DNA from: an uncultured Muribaculaceae bacterium
GTDB lineage: Bacteria > Bacteroidota > Bacteroidia > Bacteroidales > Muribaculaceae
NCBI GenBank assembly: GCA_910579995.1
Contig: CAJTWH010000038.1
Span: forward strand, 1 to 15,344
Direction: 5' to 3'
DNA: 15,344 nt
Within the stretch, counting starts at the first letter, position 1. Each line of letters begins with the position of its first letter. Both the position numbers and the translations under genes were made by a program. Below, one piece after another: positions 7,748-15,339 of this stretch. Below the pieces are notes generated by a model, which worked only from the letters and a program-made list of their open reading frames with translations, was not told the origin of the DNA and did no database searches.

Positions 7748-7872
7748 ACATACGAAAGAACAGTAAGCTAATAGCACACAATTAACCTACAAAGCAACTA
7801 TTTTTAGACAACTATTGACTCCTATTATATTGACGCCCCTTGCTGACATTGTCGGCAAGGGGCGTCGTTTTA
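7748..7872 (+). ncRNA. Candidate small RNA, about 125 nt
   Basis: This stretch begins just after an orphan consensus promoter and ends in a strong intrinsic terminator. It carries no plausible reading frame. The first 85 nt are AT-rich and look mostly unpaired, with CAACTATT twice (7795-7802 and 7809-7816) and TATTGAC twice (7813-7819 and 7828-7834). The 3' end is a 12-bp GC-rich stem extended by a short inner stem. This layout, a single-stranded 5' part and a terminator hairpin, is typical of bacterial trans-acting small RNAs. It could instead be the long 3' untranslated end of the valS operon, or a processed product of it. I do not match it to a known RNA family. Confidence 0.45.
7832..7872 (+). 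terminator. Strong intrinsic terminator
   Basis: A perfect 12-bp stem pairs 7832-7843 with 7855-7866 (GACGCCCCTTGC with its complement). A T-G wobble and an inner GAC/GTC stem around an ATT loop extend it, and GTTTTATTT follows. The T-tract exists only on the plus strand, so it ends the candidate small RNA and any readthrough from valS. It lies 16 nt short of the convergent YqgE gene's stop. Confidence 0.85.
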
Positions 7873-7887
7873 TTTCCACAATTCACT

Positions 7888-8496
7888 TTAATTCACAATC
7901 ACATTGCGCGGGAGCAGGCTCCATGCGCGGTAAGCCGGGCCCAGTGAGCGCACAGCGCGGTGCCAATAGCGGTCGCCAACGTCGCTGAGCAATTCCGACG
8001 CCTGCTCGGGAGCCGGGGCGAGCACCCAGCTTTCCTGCCTGAGTTCGCGCTCAAGCTGACCTTCAGCCCAATTGCTGTAACCGATAAAAAATCTTACGGC
8101 TCCATCAATCGGATATCCTGAATTGACGTATGATATAATTGCGTCGAAATCTCCTCCTACATATATGCCGGGCGCATAGCGGCGGGCATTAGGTATGATC
8201 TCTCCGCCGAGGGTGTGGAGAAAATAAAGCCTGTCCTGCCCAAGAGGTCCGCCACAAAATACCGGTATCTGCAAGGAATTATCTATGCCATCAAGCAAAT
8301 CGGCAAGCATATATTCGGTGCGGTTGTTCATTACTACGCCGGTGGCGCCTTCGTCGGCTACATAATCTATCAGCGACACTACGCCATGGTTGAAATAACT
8401 TTCGCGCATAAACGGTTCGGCAACAAGCATACTCCCGGCAGTCGGGGTCTTAACACTGCTCTTAACTTTGAAAAGGTCGGTGGTAATGTCTTTCAT
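7888..8496 (-). CDS. YqgE/AlgH family protein (UPF0301)
   Basis: A 202-residue cytosolic protein of the YqgE/AlgH family, whose biochemical role is unsettled. Typical features are TAGSMLVAEPFM (19-30), the FNHGVVSLIDY segment, GATGVVMNNR (50-59), the IPVFCGGP motif (77-84) with a following FLH, and GYSNWAEGQLEREL (139-152) near the C-terminus, equivalent to the GYAGWxxGQLE motif of the family. The frame is open 16 codons further upstream (to 8544), but the ATG at 8496 gives the usual family length and the added N-terminus resembles nothing in the family. I found no convincing consensus promoter upstream; a TATGTTTT around 8540 is a weak candidate. It is convergent with the candidate small RNA. 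Confidence 0.9.
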   Translation of the reverse strand: MKDITTDLFKVKSSVKTPTAGSMLVAEPFMRESYFNHGVVSLIDYVADEGATGVVMNNRTEYMLADLLDGIDNSLQIPVFCGGPLGQDRLYFLHTLGGEIIPNARRYAPGIYVGGDFDAIISYVNSGYPIDGAVRFFIGYSNWAEGQLERELRQESWVLAPAPEQASELLSDVGDRYWHRAVRSLGPAYRAWSLLPRNVIVN

Positions 8497-8577
8497 ATCG
8501 CTTAATAGTTTGAAACGTTGATAAATATTATATGATAAAAACATATAAGCGACTGTTTTGGTTTAGAACTTTACCCT

Positions 8578-8622
8578 AAAAAAAGCACGCCCCTGCGCGC
8601 ATATATCTGCGCACGGGGGCGT
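8578..8622 (-). terminator. Intrinsic terminator of the YD-repeat-like gene
   Basis: On the minus strand, ACGCCCC (8622-8616) with GTGCGC pairs, across a 2-nt bulge, with GCGCA and GGGGCGT (8598-8587) around a loop of about 10 nt. A run of seven T (plus-strand A at 8578-8584) follows. It starts 23 nt beyond the stop of the secreted protein gene and separates it from the YqgE gene. Confidence 0.8.
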
Positions 8623-8645
8623 TGTGAGTCAGCAATTGGGCTTGA

Positions 8646-9956
8646 TTATTTCACAAGCACTTTGGCAGCCTTGGAGCCTTGGCGGCGGATATAAAGACCC
8701 GAGGCCGGGTTTTCTACCCTGCGACCCTGCAGATCGAAGTACTCAACAGCCGCTGTTGTGTCGGCAGTGACATCTTCAAGACCTGAGAATTGGGCATATT
8801 CGCCATAGATCATCTTTACATCTTCAACATACTCTCCCGAATCATAATCGAAGACGCTTTGCACAAATTCCTTGATATTGCCATTCTCATCGTATGTATA
8901 GGAATACTCATAACCGGCGACAATTTCTTCGGGGCGTCCGTCGTACTTCTCCGACATCTCATTGAGTATGATATCGCCGTGATCATTGAATTGATATACA
9001 ACGCGACTGAAATACTGCACCCTTGAGGTAGGCATATTGTTGGCGTCGAAATACTCCGATGTGATGATTTCGTAGTCAGAGGTATTGTCGATAAATACTT
9101 TCTCTACTGTCTGACCGATGGTGTTTATGTCAAGAAATGTCTCCACGGCTTTATATGAACCGTCATCGCCACGGATTACATAGAAGTGACCGTCGATTTC
9201 GTTGTCATAATATATATCGCAGGATGTTATCATGTTGTCACCCTCGATATAGTTTGAAAGGCTCGAGCCGGTCATTTGGCCATCGGTTTTGAACCATTCT
9301 ATGTTGCGGTAATCGGTTTTTTGGTTGAGCTCCCATTTGAGCTGGTCGTCAGTGTTGTAGTTGAGATAATATCCCATAGTGACGGCTTTGCCTGTGGCCT
9401 CATCGTATGTAAAGGCCAGACGGTAGCCCGGCAGCATGTCCGCGCCCAAAGGCAGACTCTTTACAACCTCGGTGATGTTTCCTGCACCATTGCGGGTAAT
9501 ATCATTGATCTCACACTTATAGTTTGCGATCCACTCCGATCCGTCGCGGTCGTACGACATTCGCTCTGTCACGAAGCTGTGGAGAACAGTGTCATATTGA
9601 TACGTTGTCTGCGCCGCCTCTTCCCAATTCTCACCATCCGAAGAGATTGAAGAAAGCACAACAACAGGCTTGTTGTATTCATTGTAGGTAGATTCTACTT
9701 TGAAGTAGCCGTCCTCGTCCTCTACGATAGTCTCTATAGCATTACCACGCTCATCGTAAACGAAGCGGGTTTCGCCGAGACTCATCCATTCGCCATCTAT
9801 AACAAAATATTCATTCTGAGTCAGAGGTTGCCAGAAAACTTGGGGAGTGACAGCCTGCAGCACAGGTGCCGATTTACGGGCTGTGAAATGCGAACCCGCA
9901 AAAACCGACGGTACGCCACACAAGATCAATGCTATTGCCGTGTAGATCTGTTTCAT
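8646..9956 (-). CDS. Secreted YD-repeat-like protein with C-terminal sorting tail
   Basis: A 436-residue exported protein. The N-terminus is a signal peptide, probably cleaved after VFA (residue 20). The body is beta-rich with degenerate YD/Rhs-like units: FVYDERGNAIE (65-75), AFTYDEATGKAV (181-192), YQFNDHGDIIL (321-331) and YTYDENGNIKEF (353-364). Spacing is irregular, so it is not a true Rhs shell. The last 35 residues (VEYFDLQGRRV, then GLYIRRQG and a KVLVK end) resemble the short C-terminal domains common in Bacteroidales secreted proteins and often annotated as T9SS type A sorting signals. The role is unknown; surface or extracellular location is inferred. The ATG at 9956 is chosen over a GTG at 9962 because it starts a normal signal peptide. 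Its own promoter and terminator flank it, so it is monocistronic. Confidence 0.8.
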   Translation of the reverse strand: MKQIYTAIALILCGVPSVFAGSHFTARKSAPVLQAVTPQVFWQPLTQNEYFVIDGEWMSLGETRFVYDERGNAIETIVEDEDGYFKVESTYNEYNKPVVVLSSISSDGENWEEAAQTTYQYDTVLHSFVTERMSYDRDGSEWIANYKCEINDITRNGAGNITEVVKSLPLGADMLPGYRLAFTYDEATGKAVTMGYYLNYNTDDQLKWELNQKTDYRNIEWFKTDGQMTGSSLSNYIEGDNMITSCDIYYDNEIDGHFYVIRGDDGSYKAVETFLDINTIGQTVEKVFIDNTSDYEIITSEYFDANNMPTSRVQYFSRVVYQFNDHGDIILNEMSEKYDGRPEEIVAGYEYSYTYDENGNIKEFVQSVFDYDSGEYVEDVKMIYGEYAQFSGLEDVTADTTAAVEYFDLQGRRVENPASGLYIRRQGSKAAKVLVK

Positions 9957-9996
9957 TAGCACAGTGTATTATTTAGTGAGAAATGATATATTAGCG

Positions 9997-10028
9997 CAAA
10001 TATACAAATTCGGGCAAATAAAACCAAA
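9997..10028 (-). promoter_or_regulatory. Bacteroidetes-type promoter of the YD-repeat-like gene
   Basis: On the minus strand, TTTG (10028-10025), a 20-nt spacer and TATATTTG (10004-9997) match both consensus elements exactly. Transcription would begin near 9990, about 35 nt before the ATG. The remainder of the 9957-10124 spacer is AT-rich and should contain the divergent promoter of the outer-membrane protein gene, which I could not place. Confidence 0.7.
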
Positions 10029-10124
10029 TTGTGTAAACAATTGGACAATATTTAGTGGCGAATGAACACTTTTTCCGGGCAGATTGTTTATAAACCATAA
10101 AAATCACAAACTCATCGATACATT

Positions 10125-10652
10125 ATGATCAAAAAACTTCTTTTCGCCCTCACCGTAGGCATTGCATCAGTATTCGGCGCCAACGCCCAAAAAACAGAAA
10201 TCTCAGCCTCTTACGGCGCATACACACAGATGGACGCCACGGATATGAAAGACGGTTGGAGCCATGTCAACACTGCTTGGGGTGCGCTGAACCTCGGTGT
10301 CAACTTCCGCGTAACACCGAAGATATGGATTGGCCCTTCGTATACATTCTCTTCAACCACTACCAAAGGAGGCCCGGCTCACAGCAACATCGCCTATCAT
10401 GCCGTGATGATGAACGGACGCTACCACTACTACCGCAACAGCATCGTCACCCTCTATGCCAAACTCGGTCTGGGTGTAGAATTCTCTTACATGCAGCCTC
10501 GTGAGCGCGACAACTATACCAAGGCATACTGCGCTTTCCAGATCGTGCCTGTCGGAGCTCAAGTAGACCTCAACCGCAACTGGGCAATGTTTGCCGAAGC
10601 AGGTTTCGGAGCCCAAGGCCTCTTCCAGTTCGGCTTCAAACTCAAAATCTGA
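10125..10652 (+). CDS. Small outer-membrane beta-barrel protein
   Basis: A 175-residue protein with a signal peptide probably cleaved after ANA (residue 21), leaving about 154 residues. The mature part alternates polar and hydrophobic residues in strands with aromatic girdles, for example ISASYGAYTQMD, WGALNLGVNFRVTPKIWIGPSYTF (in two parts around 52-75), YHAVMMNGRYHYY, TLYAKLGLGVEFSYM, and the final GLFQFGFKLKI. A terminal aromatic/hydrophobic strand is typical of outer-membrane proteins recognised by the BAM complex. The length suits an eight-stranded barrel of the OmpW/OmpX-like or general 'outer membrane beta-barrel' type common in Bacteroidales. The ligand or function is unknown. It is monocistronic, with a terminator 27 nt after the stop. 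Confidence 0.8.
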   Translation: MIKKLLFALTVGIASVFGANAQKTEISASYGAYTQMDATDMKDGWSHVNTAWGALNLGVNFRVTPKIWIGPSYTFSSTTTKGGPAHSNIAYHAVMMNGRYHYYRNSIVTLYAKLGLGVEFSYMQPRERDNYTKAYCAFQIVPVGAQVDLNRNWAMFAEAGFGAQGLFQFGFKLKI

Positions 10653-10678
10653 CAGAATAGAATATAGGCAGATAAAAC

Positions 10679-10715
10679 GAGAGAGCGCAGGTTTCTGCAC
10701 TCTCTCATTTTATTT
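10679..10715 (+). terminator. Intrinsic terminator after the beta-barrel gene
   Basis: GAGAGAG (10679-10685) pairs with CTCTCTC (10700-10706) and GCAG (10687-10690) with CTGC (10695-10698), with one C-A mismatch and a GTTT loop. ATTTTATTT follows. It ends transcription of the beta-barrel gene. Confidence 0.8.
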
Positions 10716-10763
10716 AGCAATGTGACAGTATTATTACATTTTTACATATTATTTAGCTTAAAA

Positions 10764-10795
10764 GTTGTTAGAAATTCAAGAAATATGTATATTTG
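10764..10795 (+). promoter_or_regulatory. Bacteroidetes-type promoter of the large adhesin-like gene
   Basis: GTTG at 10764-10767, a 20-nt spacer and TATATTTG at 10788-10795 fit the consensus; the -7 box is identical to that of the YD-repeat-like gene. The predicted start near 10800 gives a leader of about 88 nt, much longer than those of cdsA and valS. Confidence 0.65.
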
Positions 10796-10888
10796 CGCCC
10801 ACAATGTCGGTTGTGCGGCTTTTTCCGGCTGTCGTATATTTCCATTAACTCAAGAGCCGCGCCAATATTATCACATCTTTTATAAACT

Positions 10889-13800
10889 ATGGATAAATTA
10901 TCTACCAGAATCGCCGGAGTCGGCTTGGCGTCGTTGTTATTTGCAACGTCATTGTCGACCTCGGCCGAAATTGCATTCAATGCGGTGGTATCGTATCCCA
11001 CGGAAAATTCCGGTGTGTATAGCTTCACAACGGAAAAGTATGACCCGCAGCTGATCAAGCGCGATGTCTATGCCAGCGGTGGCGGTATAGCCTACGATGA
11101 CGGCTATTTCTACGGCGTGCGCGTCGAGACCGTGATGGGTATCACTGCTGTTGCCCAGAACTCCTACAAAATGTCGACTTGGGAAGTTGAAGACAACTTC
11201 ACCGGAAAGGTTACCGACGTGGCTACAGCCAACACTTTCGACGTCGACCTCGGGCAAGCATACGGCTGCTATTTCAATGAAGACGGCGAGACTTTCAGAT
11301 TCTGCTCTGTAAATGTACCTTATTTTGCAACTACCAAGATAGCCGAACTGCCAAAGGGATGGGGCGCTTGCGGTTTTAATAAAGACGGAGTGCTGTATGC
11401 CGTCGACGAAGACGGTATGCTGCTCACCGTAAGCACCGAAAACGGCGCCATTACAGAGGTGGGCGACACTGGTCTGAAAACAGACTGGATAACAGGCGGC
11501 ATGGTCGACAAAGAGTCGAACACCATGCTCTACGCCATCAAGACCGACGCCGAGACAGCACTCTACAGCATTGACCTCGCGAGTGCCAAGGCCACAAAAC
11601 TCTACGACCTCGCCAACGAAGAGCAGCTCGGCGGTTTCTTCGTGCCTGAGAAAGAATATGCTCCCGCTGCCCCCGGCAAGGGCTACACCAAGCCGAGTCT
11701 GAGCATAAGCGGCACAGCCATGAGCGGCAAACTCGCTTTCTATACTCCTACAAACACTGTAGACGGCACTAAAGGTACAGGTGATATCACCTATCATATC
11801 TATGCCAACGGCAAGGAAATAGCCAACGGAACAACAAGCTTTGGAGGAACACGCCTGTCGGTGGACGTCGCTGTAGATAAAGCCGGCACTTATTGCTTCG
11901 CCGTATCTTTCTCGAATGAGTCCGGCGAAGGCCCGCGCCAACGAGGCGACGCAAAATATATAGGTGCCGACACTCCCAAAGCTCCGGTTAGCCTTACGGT
12001 AGCCTACGCTGACGGAAAGTCGACTCTTCGCTGGGGCTCTGTAACATCAGGCGTGCATGGAGGCAGCATCGACACCGCAAACCGCACCTACCGCGTCACA
12101 CGCTACCCCGACGCCACTGTCGTATCGGCAGACAACCTGAACACCACATCGATGGTCGACGAGCTTCCGACTCCCGATAAGCGCACCACATATTGGTATA
12201 CTGTAGAGGCTGTGGCAGGTGGTCTTGTGTCGCCCGCCACTAAATCGGCAAGCTTCGAGCTCGGCCCTATCGAGCCGCCCTACGAGACAAATTTCGCCTC
12301 GGCCAACGATTTCATCGGCTACAGCTCCCTCGCCAATGACAACAAAGCTTGGAGCTACGATACATACGAGCATGAAGTAAAAGTGTCAACTTCTGCCAAA
12401 CCGGCCGACAATTGGCTATTGCTTCCTCCGGTAGAGGTCAAAGCCGGCATGAGCTACGAGTTTGTACTTGCGGCAAGAAGTTACGGTTCGAGCTATACCG
12501 AAGAATTTGAGGTATGCGCAGGCCCATCGCCCGAGGCTGCGGCTCTCACTCAGACAGTCATCGCCAAGACAAGCGTCACAGGCAGCACCTACACCCAATT
12601 CAAGGGCACGGCGGTAGCCGACGCCACAGGCAAACTCTATATCGGCGTGCACGCCACCACACCCACAAACGGCGGATATCTCTACATCAACTACATCAAG
12701 ATCGGCGCAGGAGTATCTGACCGCACTCCCGCAGCTCCCGCCGACCTCAGCGCGGCAGCCGACCCGAACGGCCGACACACTGCCACCATTACTTTCACAG
12801 CACCGGCAACAACCATCGGTGGCTCGCCTCTCGACGCCATCGTACGCACCGAGCTTTTCCGCGACGGTGAGCTTGTAAAGACAGTAACCGAAGGTATCAC
12901 ACCCGGCCAGCCTGCCACCATCATCGACGACACCGACCCCTCTGCCGGCAAACATATCTATAAGGTAGTATGCCACAACACACTCGGTGCGGGCGCTGAA
13001 GCCTCGGCCGAAACTTTTATCGGTTTCTCAGCACCTCTTGCCCCTGCAAGTGTGACAATGCGCGAACCCTCTAACGGCCATGTAGCTGCCTCTTGGGCTG
13101 CCGTAAGCTCAGATATCGACGGACGCACCCTCGGCAAAGGTGATGTCACATATAATGTATATAAATACCTCGCCGGAGAGAAATATACAGTGGCTACGGG
13201 TGTAGAAGGCACAAGCATTGAATTCGACGCATTCGACGGATTCGAGGATTTCGACGGCCAGCGCTTCGTGCAGACTCTCGTTGAGGCTGTCACCGAAGGC
13301 GGCACTTCCAAGATTCAGCCTTCGGCACAGACAGCGGTAGGCGTCCCCTACACCGCTCCTTGGAGCGAATCGTTCGCCGATTGCAAGATACAATCTATTT
13401 TCGCCAATCAGATTGTAAGCGGTGATGATGTATGGAAACTGGTAGCTGCCGACGATTTCGGCGTGACACCGGCCGACAACGACGGCGGCATGATGTATCT
13501 CGAAGCATACGGCCGAGGTGCATGCTCTCTGCTGACCGGTAAGATTGACCTCGCCGATGTGGTTGAGCCTGCTTTCATCTTCCAAGTATTCCACTATGCA
13601 AGCAGCAGCCCCAATGAAAATGTCGTTGAGGTGGAAGTTCGCGCTGACGGAGATTATGAAAAGGTTTTCAGCTCAAAAATCATGGACTTGGGAGCTGAGG
13701 CGCAGTGGTGCAAAGCAACCGTGCCGTTGGCCGACTTCGCCGGTCAGGTTGTTGAAATGAGAATCACGGCATACAACAACACCTTTGCTTTCACTCATCT

Positions 13801-15220
13801 CGACGATTTCAAGATCAACTCCATAGCACCCTACAACCTGAGCCTCATCTCGCTCTCTTACCCGGCCACCGTATCGCCCAACACCGACTTCACTGTCAAA
13901 GCTGACATCGAGAATCTCGGCACTGAGCGCGCACTCGGCTACAAGGTCAACCTCGTGCTCGACGGCCATATCGCAGCCACCGAAAACGGCACAGCTCTCG
14001 AAAGCGGTGAAAAGACCTCGGTTACTTTCACCCAAAGATTCGATGTTCTCAATGTCGGTGAGCATGAATATGAAGTAGAAGTGGAATATGGACCCGATAT
14101 GTTTGTCAACGACAACACCCGCGATTTCAGCATTGTTGTTGAGTCGAACAGCCTGCCAGTGGTTTCCGACCTCGCAGTGTCGTATGCCGGCAATGCTGTG
14201 GCTCTCAAGTGGTCAGAGCCAAAAGATCTCACAGTAGCGACCGCGTCTACCGAGAACTTCGACGCTCCCTCGCTCTCATGGGCGACTTCGGTAAGCGGTT
14301 GGACCTTCGTTGACAAAGACGGCGGCACTATCGGCGGTATCGGCAACAGGCAGCTTCCGGTCACCGGTCGTCAGTCGTTCTTTGTGTTCGACAATACCCT
14401 CGCCGCGCTCCAGACCGGTAACGTGTCAGCGTTCAACGCCCATTCCGGCAATCAATACCTCTGCTCGATGTATTCGGCCATCGGCGGCAAACCGGTAGCA
14501 AACGATGACTGGGCCATATCACCCGAGCTTACAGGCGAAGCTCAGACTATCAGCCTTTGGGCGACAAGCTTCCCCTGCGACCCCGACCAGCCCCAGTACT
14601 ACGAGACCTTCCAGATTCTCTATTCAATGAGCGGCACTGCCACTGATGATTTCACCCTCGTGGCAGAATACACCAATATTCCCCAGCAATGGAAAGAATA
14701 TACAGCCTACATCCCCGAGGGCGCCAAGTATTTCGCTATCCGCTGCGTGAGTCAATACCAGTATATGCTTTTCGTTGACGACGTCACATTCCGCGCCAAG
14801 AACGGTGCTACCGCCACTGCCAACGTCAAAGGCTACAATGTATATCGTGATGGCGAGCGTATCACCGAGGCTCCCGTTGAAACTACCGTCTATGCCGACG
14901 CTGAGGCCAACGCCGATGTTGCACATACATACGTAGTGACTGCGCTCTACGCCGAAGGCGAATCGCTCAAATCAAACGAGGCCGTCTACGACCCCGCCAT
15001 GAGCGGCCTTACCGGCATGGAAAGCTCATCGGTAGAAATCTTCACCGCTCACGGAGCTATTGTTGTGACCGGTGCAGAGGATTGCTTGGTAGAGGTATTC
15101 GCAGCCGATGGCAAGTGTGTGGCCAAACTTATCGGAGCACCCCGCACTTCCATTCCCGCTGAAAATGGCTTCTACATTGTCAAAGTTGGCGACACTGTCG
15201 CTAAAGTAGCTGTCAAATAA
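10889..15220 (+). CDS. Large secreted multidomain adhesin-like protein with T9SS-like C-terminal domain
   Basis: A 1443-residue exported protein. Signal peptide 1-26 (cleavage near STSA). Residues about 27-255 look like a beta-propeller, with units such as LYAVDEDGMLLTVSTENGAI. Two fibronectin III-like domains follow (about 265-360 and 363-458), then a choice-of-anchor J/MAM-like domain (462-608), two more FnIII-like domains (613-712, 715-818), a second anchor-type domain (822-978) and a CARDB-like domain (980-1086). An FnIII-like domain beginning at 1088 appears split by a gingipain-type cleaved-adhesin-like domain (about 1120-1305) and resumes at GYNVYRDGERI (1315-1325). Residues 1376-1443 form a C-terminal domain ending NGFYIVKVGD then KVAVK, like T9SS type A sorting domains. 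No protease or other catalytic domain is visible. Likely surface-attached or secreted and binding a host or dietary ligand (inference). Confidence 0.8.
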   Translation: MDKLSTRIAGVGLASLLFATSLSTSAEIAFNAVVSYPTENSGVYSFTTEKYDPQLIKRDVYASGGGIAYDDGYFYGVRVETVMGITAVAQNSYKMSTWEVEDNFTGKVTDVATANTFDVDLGQAYGCYFNEDGETFRFCSVNVPYFATTKIAELPKGWGACGFNKDGVLYAVDEDGMLLTVSTENGAITEVGDTGLKTDWITGGMVDKESNTMLYAIKTDAETALYSIDLASAKATKLYDLANEEQLGGFFVPEKEYAPAAPGKGYTKPSLSISGTAMSGKLAFYTPTNTVDGTKGTGDITYHIYANGKEIANGTTSFGGTRLSVDVAVDKAGTYCFAVSFSNESGEGPRQRGDAKYIGADTPKAPVSLTVAYADGKSTLRWGSVTSGVHGGSIDTANRTYRVTRYPDATVVSADNLNTTSMVDELPTPDKRTTYWYTVEAVAGGLVSPATKSASFELGPIEPPYETNFASANDFIGYSSLANDNKAWSYDTYEHEVKVSTSAKPADNWLLLPPVEVKAGMSYEFVLAARSYGSSYTEEFEVCAGPSPEAAALTQTVIAKTSVTGSTYTQFKGTAVADATGKLYIGVHATTPTNGGYLYINYIKIGAGVSDRTPAAPADLSAAADPNGRHTATITFTAPATTIGGSPLDAIVRTELFRDGELVKTVTEGITPGQPATIIDDTDPSAGKHIYKVVCHNTLGAGAEASAETFIGFSAPLAPASVTMREPSNGHVAASWAAVSSDIDGRTLGKGDVTYNVYKYLAGEKYTVATGVEGTSIEFDAFDGFEDFDGQRFVQTLVEAVTEGGTSKIQPSAQTAVGVPYTAPWSESFADCKIQSIFANQIVSGDDVWKLVAADDFGVTPADNDGGMMYLEAYGRGACSLLTGKIDLADVVEPAFIFQVFHYASSSPNENVVEVEVRADGDYEKVFSSKIMDLGAEAQWCKATVPLADFAGQVVEMRITAYNNTFAFTHLDDFKINSIAPYNLSLISLSYPATVSPNTDFTVKADIENLGTERALGYKVNLVLDGHIAATENGTALESGEKTSVTFTQRFDVLNVGEHEYEVEVEYGPDMFVNDNTRDFSIVVESNSLPVVSDLAVSYAGNAVALKWSEPKDLTVATASTENFDAPSLSWATSVSGWTFVDKDGGTIGGIGNRQLPVTGRQSFFVFDNTLAALQTGNVSAFNAHSGNQYLCSMYSAIGGKPVANDDWAISPELTGEAQTISLWATSFPCDPDQPQYYETFQILYSMSGTATDDFTLVAEYTNIPQQWKEYTAYIPEGAKYFAIRCVSQYQYMLFVDDVTFRAKNGATATANVKGYNVYRDGERITEAPVETTVYADAEANADVAHTYVVTALYAEGESLKSNEAVYDPAMSGLTGMESSSVEIFTAHGAIVVTGAEDCLVEVFAADGKCVAKLIGAPRTSIPAENGFYIVKVGDTVAKVAVK

Positions 15221-15243
15221 GCTATAAAGACTTACTACATATC

Positions 15244-15288
15244 AGCCTCCCCGCCGGCGCTTTACCGGCGGGGAGGCTCTGTTTATAT
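15244..15288 (+). terminator. Strong intrinsic terminator of the adhesin-like gene
   Basis: A perfect 14-bp GC-rich stem pairs 15244-15257 (AGCCTCCCCGCCGG) with 15265-15278 around the 7-nt loop CGCTTTA, followed by CTGTTTATAT. It lies 23 nt after the stop. Confidence 0.85.
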
Positions 15289-15301
15289 CCGCGCACAATC
15301 G

Positions 15302-15339
15302 TGTTACAATGATATTACATTTATTACTTTGTTGTAACA
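15302..15339. repeat. Inverted repeat at the right edge of the window
   Basis: TGTTACAA (15302-15309) is repeated inverted as TTGTAACA (15332-15339), with 22 AT-rich nucleotides between. It sits in what is probably the upstream region of a gene beyond the window, so an operator is possible. The arms are short and the region is AT-rich, so chance is also possible. Confidence 0.4.

Noticed and set aside
7731..7766. 11-codon ATG-to-TAA frame (MTKFAKHTKEQ) in the spacer after the HD gene
   Set aside because: Its ATG overlaps the -7 promoter element, so it would lie upstream of the transcript made from that promoter; there is no ribosome-binding signal.
8497..8544. 16-codon N-terminal extension of the YqgE-family gene
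   Set aside because: The added residues do not fit the family and the internal ATG at 8496 gives the standard length.
10949..11941. 330-codon minus-strand open frame opposite the adhesin-like gene
   Set aside because: Antisense shadow; the plus-strand gene has a signal peptide, domains, promoter and terminator.
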